Origin: Vitis vinifera
Lineage: Eukaryota > Streptophyta > Magnoliopsida > Vitales > Vitaceae
Direction of reading: 5' to 3'
NCBI RefSeq assembly: GCF_030704535.1
Contig: NC_081807.1
Span: forward strand, 9,140,001 to 9,204,000
DNA length: 64,000 bases
Positions within the stretch are counted from its first letter, which is position 1. Each line of letters begins with the position of its first letter. Of this stretch, positions 22,973-33,372 are shown piece after piece. Both the position numbers and the translations under genes were made by a program. The notes beneath the pieces are model-generated. The model worked only from the letters and a program-made list of their open reading frames with translations, was not told where the DNA came from and did not search any database.

Positions 22973-23260
22973 TAATAGAAAAAATCATATGAAAATATTT
23001 TGAGTTTCATGTCTACATAAGGCATATGGTTCATGAACCTAAATTATGGCATGAAGGTTGCTCACCTGCTATTAACAAAAGAAAAAGTTTTTTGAGTGTG
23101 TGAGGTCAATTTCTATAGAATGGTTGCATGCATGCATGTATAACCTTGAAAGTGATTTCACTTATCCAAGGACTATATATAGCAACTCCCCCACAAGGTA
23201 CGCGACTAAATTTGTACATGCATGTGTTCCATAAGTGTGAAAAAATTTCTTAATTTGTAC
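22350..23260. repeat. Non-coding duplicated block, copy 3 of 3 (partial)
   Basis: Matches parts of 12261-13640 and 18557-20110, including the gaggaagtccca(t/c)gtaat stretch, the aataaacttgtaaaaataat stretch and the aaagtgatttca(c/t)tt stretch. It contains an (ATA)n microsatellite at 22939-22976. Confidence 0.7.
22939..22976. repeat. (ATA)n microsatellite
   Basis: About 12 uninterrupted ATA units, expanded at a place where copies 1 and 2 of the same block have a single 'aaaaataatta'. The expansion is therefore specific to this copy. Confidence 0.9.
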
Positions 23261-23314
23261 CTTTTCCTAGAGGCCAAGTATTGACCAGATCTAATCTTGA
23301 AGCTAGTAACTAAG

Positions 23315-23706
23315 GGCTTGTTTTGTAACTATTTTCAAAAACAATTCTGCAAAATAGTTTTTGAAAATTGTTCTCTAATTTTGATAAAAGAAAAGTCTAT
23401 TTGAAGATTTAAAATGTGTTTAGCTTGTATTTAATATTTTTAAATATGTTTTTTAAATAAATTTTATATCTAGTATTTTATTTCTAATCATTCTACATGT
23501 TTATATAATTATTCCTTAAAACAATCCTTAGAAAACAAGTGAAAACAACATAAAATAATTAAAAAAATTGTTCTTTAAAAACACTCTATTTTTTATTCTT
23601 AAGAACATAAACTAGAAAACAGATTTTAGTTGTTAAACATGTTTTCTGTATTTTTTGTTTTGAAAATTAGAAAACTATTCTCAAAAATAATTCACAAACA
23701 GACTCT
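23315..23706. mobile_element. MITE-like element with imperfect inverted ends
   Basis: Begins gggcttgttttgtaactatt and ends with the complement of a similar sequence (ttcacaaacagactct). The interior is AT-rich and non-coding. The target duplication is not clear, so family and exact ends are uncertain (hAT- or Tourist-like). Confidence 0.45.
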
Positions 23707-24739
23707 AAATGTCTAAAAAAATTATGAAAAATGGCATGTAAGAAACAATTCCAAAACACTTAGGCCTATCTAGGTATTATTATGTTAAAATAGTTTTGCA
23801 TTTAACAAATTTTGGATTGAAATTAGTCTTTTGAGAATTTGTTTTGAATTTGAGATATTTCTATTTTTTTTTTTTTTACAGAGTCATGGATTTTTGCATT
23901 ATACATCTTTTTAGAGAATAGATCAAGAAAATTATTTATCATATTTGAGTTATTCAATAGAATTTTATTGCTACAAATATCTTTTAATAATACTTGAAAA
24001 CTTACTTTTGAAAATGTTAATGTTAAACACACCCTTGACCTTTTTCTTTTTTCTTTTTTGTCTATGAATTAAGATGGCATGTTTATGTAATGAGAAAGCT
24101 ACATATACCATCATTTTTATCATCATTTTCATATTTTATTCAAATTGAAAGTATAATGAAACTTGTTTGGGAAAAAAATTATGTTTATTTTATTTTGAGC
24201 TTCAATTTCCTCTTTAATCATCATTTACCACATATATTAGTTTTGATAATGAATTTAAATGAAATAAATAAATAAGATAAATTAGAGATGACAATGGAGC
24301 AATAGGTAGTTCCCATCCTAGCTCTATCTTATTTATATAAACCTCTTCTAATTTGTAATATATATATAAAATTAAATGGGGCACCTCATTTATTATTTTT
24401 TATTTTTAAATTTTTATTTTTTTAATTTTAACTATATTAAAATAAATATATTTTATAAATAAATAAATATTACAAATATTTAGAACTTATTTTATTTGTG
24501 AAATGGATTTTTATTATTATTTTAGATGTGTTAAAAAGGAGAAAAAATAAATGAAACTATTTTTAAAATTAATTATATATACAATCGATTGGGGTAGCAT
24601 ACGACAATGCAATACCCGAATCACTTACAACAACAATATGTTATTTGCTCCCGCGAATAAAGTATCAATATCTTATTGTCTTTGTTGAGTTATTAAGATT
24701 TGCATTAGCTTCCATCGAGTGTGATAGTGACAGGAAGAG

Positions 24740-24965
24740 CTGCCAAATGAAGCCTTATAGGCCTTTTAGTCTATAGGCTTTTAGAAATCATGCTATGGAT
24801 CTTAGCCTATGTGCCTTCTGGAAATTGCTCTATGGTGTTGGACCTATGGGCCTGTTAGAAATTGTTAGATGGAGCTACACCTATGGGCCTTTTTCAAATT
24901 GCCATATGGAACTATGCCTATGGGACTTTTAAAAATAGGTCTATAGAGCTTGGGCTATGAGACTT
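24740..24965. repeat. Minisatellite, ~48-bp units
   Basis: Four to five diverged units, each with 'cctatgggcctttt' and 'aaattgc.atatggagct' elements. Units begin near 24745, 24795, 24845, 24890 and 24935. No reading frame is conserved across units. Confidence 0.65.
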
Positions 24966-25099
24966 ATCATTGGTTGATAACATGGTCAAGAAAACCTCTT
25001 TACAACTTATGTCCAAGTGATAGGACGTTGGGCTTATCATGAACAACTTGCAATTTTCGAGCTGATCTCAAGCTCAACTTGCACTCAACCCTATTCATA

Positions 25100-25730
25100 G
25101 GCTCACCATTGGCCCATTGTACTATTTGGTTTGTTTGAAGAGAAAAATATCTAAAAGGATCACATTATGTTTAGTTTATAGGTCCCTTAAATGTTATCAA
25201 GTTTACAAATTATTTTGAAGTAGATGAGTGATACTTCAAAATTTTGACTATCTCATATTTCTAATTATGTCTTTTGTTAGCCTTTTTCTTCTATCATCAT
25301 TTAACTATACTTTTTCTAACCTTTTTTTTTTATCATTTTGTGTTTTATTTATTATATATATTATGACTAATTCCTTCCATTTTCTTCTTTCCCCATTTTT
25401 TTTTCATGTTTTTCTTGCATGTGTGTCCTTTTAACAATTGTATATACCTAAAACTTCTCATGTGATTGTAAAGTAAAAATAGAAAAATTAATAGAACATC
25501 TAATGCTATTAGCTTTTATTGACAAAAACAAAAACAAAAATTATAAAATAGGAATCTAATTAATTAATAAAATACAAATTTTATCTAAAAATAATTAACA
25601 TTTTATGTAATTTTTTGTCAAATGTACTATATTTGACCATTCAGATACTATCTTTTAATGATATAAATACTATCTTTGATCGGTAATTACATAAAACTTG
25701 AATTATTTTTAGTGGGTTTTTATTTTGTAA
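25100..25730. repeat. Duplicated module segment that has lost its PR-1
   Basis: 25100-25340 aligns with 45985-46230, the sequence just downstream of the PR-1 at 46544-47029 (shared 'gcccattgtactatttggtt' and 'tatctaaaaggatcacatt'). 25490-25530 aligns with about 47365-47410, the sequence upstream of that gene (shared 'ctattagcttttattga'). PR-1 itself is absent between them, so a PR-1 gene appears to have been deleted around 25440-25490 in this unit. Confidence 0.6.
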
Positions 25731-26150
25731 TGAACCTTATGACCCACATAAAACCCTAACCCTTCAGCCCCGTTTGGATCGAGTCAAAAAGTTCTCTGAT
25801 AAGTCCAAAACTCATGTGATAAGAGGTTTAGTTAGCAACGATTTGGAGCTACTTTCTACTTTTTGCTTTTTTTGGTTTTAAATTTGAGCGAAGCTCACGG
25901 AATCAAGAATCAACGGTCACATAGTCAGAGACTGAAGGAAGAAAAAAAAAAGGAACTTTCAAGAAGTGAGGCCCACCCACAACCCTTGCTATCAATGTCC
26001 AAAAATTTTAATGTGTACAACAATGGGGGCTTTAATGCCATCATCCAACCCACCTGTGAATCAGTAGCAGGAAAATATTCAAACAACTAATCAAAAAGAG
26101 AATGGAATTTGAAACTTGATATTGTTTAGACGCGTTATGAACAAGTCATT
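25730..26150 (-). repeat. TBL 3' flank and last TBL codons, fused to RING remnant
   Basis: 25735-26110 aligns with the 3' flank of the intact TBL gene (49415-49841) and of the TBL pseudogene (35317-36392). 26112-26150 still carries the terminal TBL codons (NDLFITR.NNIKFQ). At 26145-26149 the sequence switches to the end of a RING pseudogene. All other TBL exons are missing. Confidence 0.8.
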
Positions 26151-27290
26151 GCTGGGGCTTTGCAGAGGGGGCAGACAGTCTTCACCAGCACCCACTTCTT
26201 CAAGCAATCTGCATGGTACTCATGCCCACAATCAAGAAATCCAATCTTCTCTTCATTCTCATACTCCTCCTGGCATATAACGCAAGAATCATTTTCCTAA
26301 TCTATACTTGCAGCCTCTTCCAGATTGAGACAAGTTGAAGATATATAAGTTCTAGTTTTTAGACAATTTGTAATGGATTCCTGTGACAACCCAGTGCTTA
26401 CTTCCCCTGCTTCATTAAATCCTGAAAGATCTAGTATGGCAACTTCTTCTGCTGGGAGCATTCTCAAGTAAGGAAGATTTCCATGTCTCGATGTTGCCTC
26501 AGATGCGGCTCCCCCTCGATGAGATCGGTCCATCCTAATCCCAGTAGGTGGAGCAAGTCTATTCGAAGATGCCACTACTTGAGGGTGGAAATGGCTTCTT
26601 GCTCCTTGCATAGGTGGTGGTGGTGGATAATGAAGATTATGGTGCCGGTGAAGGACAGGAGGTTGAAGGTAATTTGTGGAACTTCTGCCACTAGATGTAT
26701 CATGATATCCCTGAATACCCACATTCCCAGCCTCTGTAGGACCTCCACTGATATTGCTCCCATGCAAATAAGGTAAAGCAGGTCCATGATTCCAGGCCAG
26801 AGTTCCCCCACCACTACCATGATTGCCTGATTGTTGGTCAACCCAGGGATTGCCAGAAGGCTGAAAAGGATGGCCAATATAGTTTCCTTGAACCAAATGG
26901 CTATGATTATGTGCCAAAACAGAATCCAGCCCAACAGCACCTGATCTGTTCCTCACACTTCCGTGAGATCCTACTTCCATGATTGAAAGAGCATTATATT
27001 CCCTCTGTACTGTGGCTGGACAAAGGCAAAAGATGCAGAATCCATCACGGGAACCCCGGATTCAAGATGCCATGTATTGAAAGGGGGAGCCGAAGAACTA
27101 GACCTTGCTGATCCATTAATATACTGAAAATTCCCCAGGACGCCTTGAACATTCTTTCATTCATCTGTAGAAACTCCAATGACTCCGTGATTGCTGGAAG
27201 ATGGCAACTGATCAGATGGTCCATGATTTATAGAAACAGGGAACCCTCTGTATCCAGATGAAGGGGTCAAGTAAGGATTATAAATGTTGG
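26145..27290 (-). pseudogene. RING-H2 E3 ligase pseudogene (copy of 42677-44062)
   Basis: Aligns along its length with the intact RING gene. Damage: the 5' end, with the start, is cut at about 27290. A 2-bp insertion at about 26990 (cattatattccc for cattattccc) shifts the frame. An in-frame 72-bp-class deletion removes the Pro/His-rich stretch between SSxRLA and IRxDRSHRG. A CAG-to-TAG change at 26297-26299 stops translation just before the first RING cysteine. The RING codons persist downstream, but the last few residues are replaced by TBL sequence. One open stretch of 227 codons (26297-26980) survives. Not expected to be functional. Confidence 0.9.
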
Positions 27291-27586
27291 TATAATACTT
27301 TAGCAAAAGCTGACGTTTTGGGTGACATGTCCAATATTGACAGGTTGGATCTTTCCTGATTCAGTCACTCCTCAATGAATAAACCATATTATTTAGATTA
27401 AGGATCCAAATCTGTATGATATATTACCCGAAACTTGCAGAAAAATGAGAGGTACAATTTCATTTTTTTTCTTTGGATTCTATGAATTTTAGGTTAAGAT
27501 TAATTGCGAAAAAGAAGAGAATGAATTAATTTCATTTTCATTTTATTAATTGATGAAAAGCAATAAGCATGCATGTAAGCTAGAGA
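27291..27586. repeat. PR-1 downstream flank, shared with 8231-8344 + 10881-10960
   Basis: Shares 'gtgacatgtccaatattgac'-like sequence with about 8258. It continues past the point where the MULE-like element sits in the other copy, giving an uninterrupted (empty) version of that site near 27418-27440. Confidence 0.6.
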
Positions 27587-28069
27587 CTAGTAAGGACGCT
27601 CCCCCTCAATATTTCCAGGAGGATAATAGTTACAGGTGATGAACCACCACCCATTTTTGCACTGAACCCTAGCACACCCAAGATGAAGTGAGCCACCCCA
27701 AACAATCTGAGTATAGTGCAGGCACTCTCCACCAACACACGAGTTGGAGTTGTGGTCATAGTTTGGCTTCTCAGTCAGCCAAAACTCCACTGCATCTGAA
27801 CCTGACATTGAACCATACCCTTCAGCAAGGTTCTCTCCGTAAGGCCCTCCTGAATGCTCCATGCTGCACTGCTCAGCAACCCGGCTGCTAGCATATCTCC
27901 TGGCGTAAGCTGCCACTGTCTCATTCCATGTGATGGGCTGCACTCCTACCTGTGCCCGTGCAGCGTTGTGGGCGTCCACATAGTCCTGGGGGGAGCTCTG
28001 AGCTAGTGAGAAATGAGCCAAGGCTGAACCAAAGATGTAAATGGCTAAGAGAAACTTGTGAAACCCCAT
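27587..28069 (-). CDS. PR-1-type CAP protein, intact, CNYY variant
   Basis: Intronless, 160 residues. Signal peptide 1-23 (ending SLA|QSS) for secretion. CAP domain with DAHNAARAQVG, cavity residues H72, E79, E100 and H118 (LHYTQIVW), and cysteines at 68, 111, 116, 132, 137 and 146. Sequon NET at N49. The C-terminus is CNYY followed by PPGNIEGERPY: the CAPE-type 11-mer pattern is kept, but the Asp of CNYD is Tyr. Closest relative in the window is the PR-1 at 46544-47029; it is more distant from the one at 17451. A TATAAATA (28111-28118) lies about 45 bp upstream and a TTGACT W-box-like element near 28081. It sits downstream (minus-strand sense) of no other gene; the RING pseudogene is 300 bp past its stop. 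Confidence 0.93.
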   Translation of the reverse strand: MGFHKFLLAIYIFGSALAHFSLAQSSPQDYVDAHNAARAQVGVQPITWNETVAAYARRYASSRVAEQCSMEHSGGPYGENLAEGYGSMSGSDAVEFWLTEKPNYDHNSNSCVGGECLHYTQIVWGGSLHLGCARVQCKNGWWFITCNYYPPGNIEGERPY

Positions 28070-28110
28070 TTTTGAGGTTGTTGACTCAAATGGGAGATAT
28101 GGTTTAAGGG

Positions 28111-28118
28111 TATTTATA
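28111..28118 (-). promoter_or_regulatory. TATA box of PR-1 (27587-28069)
   Basis: TATAAATA on the minus strand, 42-49 bp upstream of the ATG, as in the sister genes. Confidence 0.75.
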
Positions 28119-28329
28119 GATAAAATTAGAAATCACAAGGATTAATTAGAAATCAAATATTTCACTGTTCAATCACATTCATGTGGGTGACATCATGGTG
28201 ATTGGGACCTCATATTTCACGAGCCTACTCTATGTAAGACTTTAATATTTGTTTATACCATATTAAATCCTTTGCAGAGAAAAATACTGGAAAAAAGTCT
28301 TAAGAATTATTCACAGGAAATTTGGACTT

Positions 28330-28906
28330 AGCTTTCTCTGTTGTCTGTTTGTCTGCTGGTTTTATGCTTTTGGGTTTGAAATTTGAGGGACGATGATGAG
28401 GGAGATTCACGGAATCAACGGCCACATAATCAGGAATTGATGGAAGATAATGGAAAATTATTGAAGCAGTGGCAGGTCATAATGACGAAATAATGCAGAC
28501 AAGAAATTGTGCTGTAATAGGATCTAGATTTTTTTTTTTTTTTTCTGCCAACTAAATATAGTAATTGTCTTATATTTTTAAATAAAATTAAAAAAATCAA
28601 GGAAAACAAAATAGAAAGAGAAAAAAAATTGAGAGAAAAATAAAACAAAAAAAATTAAATCAATGAATTATTTTTATATATGATATTTAAAATATACAAA
28701 TTTCTAATTTATTTAACATTTTTGCAATAAAATCAATTGTTAATAATTTTTTTTTTTTGGTGTTCCTCCAATCAAACATAGCATAAAAGTGATGAACATT
28801 ATCAAACACTAAAGCCCATGCCCTTCGGCCCTGTTTGGATTGAGTCAAAAGTTCATTGATCAGTCCAAAACCCAAATGGTAAAAGAGGTTTTGTTAGCAA
28901 GAGTTT
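28330..28906. repeat. Two partial copies of the TBL 3' flank
   Basis: 28365-28460 matches 'ggaatcaacggccacataat'-type flank sequence (compare 49585 and 35375). 28785-28906 matches the upstream part of the same flank (gtttggattgagtcaaaag; compare 49450), which is interrupted by the gypsy element and resumes at 35317. So the flank occurs once in part and once split by the retrotransposon. AT-rich MITE-like DNA lies between (28525-28785). Confidence 0.65.
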
Positions 28907-29333
28907 TGATGCAAACTTAAATGAAATGCGACATAAGAAGAAGAAGAGAGGCGGATGGAGAGAGAATAGGCAATCTTATTGATGACAATATGAAAGATAA
29001 CAGAGCAGAGAGGAGATGAGCAATTCACACAATTCCCACAACATCCCTGACCCTTCATCTCTCTCACACTCATATACTATCTCTATAACAAATTGCAACA
29101 ACTTCTCTAACAAACTCTCGAGAATATCGCTAAGCCGCTTCTCATAGGAATAACAGAAATGAAGAAAGGAAAAGATAAGGAAATGACAGAAAGAAATGAA
29201 ATAAGTGCTAGCTGGCTTGCCTATCCATTCCTTTCGCATAAAACGCACCGCATCACTTTTCTGGTTTGCATGAAACACACCGCATCGCTAACATGGTTCT
29301 CCTCACGGTGTCGTTTACCAGCTGTTCGCATCA
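28907..29333 (-). repeat. gypsy LTR (3' LTR in element orientation)
   Basis: 427 bp. Next to it at 29334-29345 is the polypurine tract (minus strand agaagggagtat). Confidence 0.95.
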
Positions 29334-29343
29334 ATACTCCCTT

Positions 29344-30047
29344 CTAAGAAACTTCCTTGTCCTCAAGGAAGAAAGCAAGAAACCTCCTCTTCAGATCATC
29401 TGCAATTTCCCAAGACGCATCAGCTGGTGATTTATCAACCCAATGTATCAGTAATTGAACAGCTGGGACATTGTGTCTTTTGACTAAACGACGGTCCAGA
29501 ATAGCTTGTGGGAGCAAGGTGGTGCTGGTATTAGAGATAGGTAAAGATGAGCAAGCTTGAATTGATGCATGAGCTGGCTTGAGAAGGGACACGTGGAATA
29601 CGTTGTGTATTTGAGCATCAGGAGGCAACTGGAGCTGATAAGCCACTGTTCCAATTCTGTCTATCGCCTTAAACGGGCCATAATAGCGGGGTTGGAGTTT
29701 GGGACCTCCTGAATGCATACTGACTTGCTTATAAGCCTGGAGTTTTAGTAACACCATATCTCCAATGTTGAATTCTCTGTCAAACCTGTTTTTATCGGCT
29801 TGAATTTTCATCCTCTGTTGTGCCTTGGAGAGATGGTGTTTAAGCAGTTGCAGCCAACTCTCTCTTTCATTTAACACTCTATCAACAGCTTCAACATTTG
29901 AGTCCTTTGGAAAATAGGGAATTTGTAGCGGAGGGGCATAACCATACAAAGCTTCAAACGGTGACATCTTTAAAGAGGAATGGTATGAAGTATTATACCA
30001 AAACTCTGCTAATGAGATCCAGTTTGCCCATTGGCCTAGGTTATCGC
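29344..30047 (-). pseudogene. gypsy integrase C-terminal part and chromodomain-like tail
   Basis: An open stretch reading on from the MULE-like insertion point to the element's stop at 29344. It contains YNTSYHSSLKMSPFEALYG, typical of the end of the integrase core, then FNIGDMVLLKLQ and GPFKAIDRIG (the GPY/F module). The last segment, PAVQLLIHWVDKSPADASWE, resembles a chromodomain. It is separated from the catalytic part (31047 upward) by the insertion at 30048-31037. Confidence 0.85.
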
Positions 30048-31037
30048 CAATGTTTTCAGAACCGGACCGGTGATCGAACCAGAAAAGTTACCGGTTCACG
30101 GTTCACTGGTCAGACCGGCGGTCGGACCGCTATCGAACCGGTATCGAACCGGTGACGTCATAAATATATAATTTATATATTATTAAAATTAAAAATAATT
30201 ATAAAAATTAAAAATATATAAAATTACAAATTTTAATAATGTTTGATTTTTATATTTGGTATATTAAATTAAATGATAAAGTTTAATATTTTAAATTTTA
30301 TTAAATAGAAATATGTAATATTTAAGAAAGAAGATATATTTAAGATGAAAAAATTTAAAATATTTAATTTTATCCTTTTGTCTTTGTATTTTATTGTTTT
30401 TAAATAATTTATATTATTTTTTATAATTATTATAAAAATAAACAGGAATTTAAATATTTATATTTTTTAAAGATTTTATATGATAAAATTTTGAAATAAA
30501 ATCAAAGTTCCATAACTTCCATGCGTCCAAAGCAATGTTTTCCTCTAATAGTCTCATTCCCAATCCCACATCGGAAGCACAAGAATTTTATGTGCTCCAT
30601 GTGCTCTATAAATGCCTTCCAACCTTTAAGCCAAACAAGCCACCAAGCTGGGCCTGGAAGCATGGCCCAAATGCAAGTGTTATTTTTAAATAAAGAATGC
30701 TACAAATTGGGCTTGTAGACATGGCCCAAATAATAGTGTTTTAATCTTTTCATTGGACTGGGCCTTAGTGGCATGGACCAAAGATGGTTTATTAGATTTA
30801 GTTGTAAGCATTGGGCCTGAAATGGCCTTTTCATAGTAAAAAACAACTTGTTTTAAGTTATGACCGGTTTGCAAAAAACTGGACGGGTCGTCCGGTTCGA
30901 CGGTCCAATCGTCGGTTTGAACGGTTCAATGCCGGTTTGATAACAAAACGGTTCATTGAGCGGACCGAACCGGATAGTTCACCGGTCGACGGTTGTACCG
31001 ATCCGACCGGTCGGTCCGGTCCGGTTTTTAAAACCAT
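30048..31037. mobile_element. MULE-like element inserted in gypsy integrase
   Basis: 990 bp with inverted ends (aatgttttcagaaccgg and the complement of ccggtttttaaaaccat) and the same ACCGG-rich subterminal composition as 8353-10871. A perfect 9-bp duplication 'ggttatcgc' flanks it (30039-30047 and 31038-31046). It is non-coding. Because it interrupts a retrotransposon with little-diverged LTRs, it moved recently. Confidence 0.88.
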
Positions 31038-31046
31038 GGTTATCGC

Positions 31047-31608
31047 CTGCCATGCACCGAAGATAGGTTTCAATACACCTATTCACCACTTCTGTCTGAC
31101 CGTCCGTTTGAGGGTGGTACGCAGTAGATAGCTGCAATGAGACGCCCTGTAATTTGAAAAATTCCTGCCAAAAAACACTGGTGAAAATAGGGTCTTTGTC
31201 ACATGTGATGGAGTGAGGAAGACCATGAAGTTTATATACACTGTCAAGGAACACTTGGGCAACCATCTTGGCTGTATATGGGTGTGGTAGCAGCATAAAG
31301 TGACCATACTTGGTAAGCCTGTCCACAACAACAAAAATTGTCGTTTTACCATTAGATTTGGGGAGGCCTTCGATGAAGTCCATTGTGATGTCTGTGAAGA
31401 CTCCCTCTGGAATAGGCAATGGTTGCAGTAAGCCAGAATAAGGTTTATTTTCTGGTTTGAAGCGCTAACATACAGAGCAATTTCTCACATATTCTCGGAC
31501 AAACTTCCTCAAACCCTTCCAATAAACTACTGCAGATATTCGCTTTGTAGTCACATACACGCCAGAATGGCCTCCAGTTGGCGAATCATGAAAGTTGTTT
31601 AAGATCTC
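31047..31608 (-). pseudogene. gypsy integrase zinc finger and catalytic core
   Basis: After the TGA at 31609, the same frame continues with the HHCC region (HDSPTGGHSG ... NCSVC). It then hits a TAG where the family has Gln, directly after the last zinc-finger Cys (about 31468). The core follows with [13 protein letters not shown] (first Asp), [11 protein letters not shown] (second Asp) and DGQTEVVNR (Glu), so the DDE triad is intact. It is cut off after MAGDN by the 30048-31037 insertion. Confidence 0.88.
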
Positions 31609-33372
31609 TCATCGCAGTTGTTCATTGACTCCAACTACCAATTTCCCCTTTCTCCGAAGTTCCTCTCCTCGCCAAGAATATTTAGGATAAGCAAAGGGGT
31701 CTGCTTCCTTAGCCTTAATGATCTTCTGTAATTCAGGATCTACACCCCAAGATTCTTTAATCAAGTCATACAACTGAGTGTTTAAAATTGTTGTAGATAG
31801 AACAAACAACTCTGCTGGTTGGATTCTAGACAAAGCATCCACAGCAACATTCTCTTTTCCTTGCTTATAGCGAATTTCGTAATCGTATTGCATAAGCTTG
31901 GCAACCCAAGCTTGCTGAGTAGGTGTAGTTACTCGCTGTTCAAGAAGATATTTCAGACTCTGGTGGTCTGTTTTGATTACAAAATGGCGATCTACCAGAT
32001 ATGACTCCCACTTTTTGATGGCCATAAGAATAGCCAACATCTCTTTTTCATAAGTGGATAAGGTTTGAAACCTGTCAGATAAGGCCTTGCTGATGTATGC
32101 AATGGGATGTCCTTCTTGCATTAGGACTGCTCCAATACCCTGACCAGAAGCATCTGTTTCTATTATGAACTCCTTTGAAAAATTTGGCAGGGCAAGCACT
32201 GGTGCGGTTATCATCGCCTGTTTCAAAGCCATGAAAGCTTGATTACTTCCCTCTGTCCAGTGAAAAGCGTCCTTTTTAAGCAGATCTGTCAGTGGCTTTG
32301 CAATTTTTCCATAATCCTTTACAAACCGCCTATAGTACCCCGTGAGGCCGAGAAAGCCACGAAGTTGCTTAAGTGTAATGGGAGTTGGCCAGTCTCTAAC
32401 AGCAGCAACTTTTTGAGGATCAGTATAAACTCCCCCGCTGGAAATCACATGGCCCAGATACTCAATACTAGAGTGGCCAAAGAAACATTTGTTGCTCTTG
32501 GCATAAAGCAAATTCTCCCGTAAGACCTGCAAGGCAATACTCAAATGATGTATGTGGTCAGAGAAGCTTCTGCTGTATATTAAAATGTCATCAAAAAACA
32601 CTAGAATGAACTTCCGAAGATAGGGTTGGAAGATATTGTTCATAAGGCTCTGGAAGGTGGATGGAGCATTCGTGAGGCCAAAAGGCATCACCAAAAATTC
32701 GTAGTGGCCCTCATGTGTCTTGAAGGCAGTTTTTAGCACATCAGGTTCATGCATTCTGATTTGCCAATAGCCAGAGCGTAGGTCAATTTTGGAGAAAATT
32801 GTTGAACCTCCCAATTCTTCAAGAAGTTCTTCAATAACAGGTATTGGAAATTTGTCCTTGACAGTAACTTGGTTCAAAGCTCTGTAATCAACACATAATC
32901 TCCATGATCCATCCTTCTTTTTTACTAGAACCACCGGACTTGCGTAAGGGCTCCTGCTTTGTCTAATTACTCCTACATGTAACATTTCACCAATCAGTTT
33001 CTCAATAGCATCTTTCTGCACTGCAGCATACCTGTAAGGTCTGCAATTAATTGGTCCCGCTTCATCCTTTAAATCAATCTGGTGATCATAATCCCGGACC
33101 GGGGGCAATCCTGTGGGCTCTTCAAAGACGTCCGCAAAAGCCTGCAACATTTTTTGCAACTCCTCCTGCTGTTGCGGGGTGAGAGTTTCCTCTAAATGAG
33201 TGTTTTCAGCCACCTGAATAGCCCAGAGAGTGGCATCTGAAAGGTCCTGTATTGCAAACAAGCCAGGCTGTTCTACCAAGCCTTTTAGCTTATCTGCCCA
33301 AGGTGACATCCTCTCCTGAAGCTTATTTTTGCCCTGCAAGAGATATGGTTTGCCATTTAATTCAAAACCCAT
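31609..33372 (-). pseudogene. gypsy reverse transcriptase - RNase H (long open segment)
   Basis: A 587-codon open stretch. Reverse transcriptase spans roughly residues 150-310, with VDYRALNQVTVKDKFPIP, the LRSGYWQI motif and the catalytic FFDD (YxDD equivalent). RNase H spans about 390-510, with IIETDASGQGIGAVL, TYEKEMLAI and TDHQSLKYLL. The integrase N-terminus begins at the end. It is bounded by TAG (33373-33375) upstream and TGA (31609-31611) downstream; the latter stands where the family has Trp. Both bounding stops are in frame with the neighbouring segments. Confidence 0.92.

Noticed and set aside
25228-25434. Hydrophobic 68-codon frame resembling a membrane peptide
   Set aside because: It is the T-rich 3' flank of the PR-1 module; the copy at 46.1-46.3 kb does not keep the frame.
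28430-28875. Short minus-strand frames of 62 and 72 codons
   Set aside because: They overlie MITE-like AT-rich sequence and the TBL 3' flank, with no conservation in the paralogous flanks.
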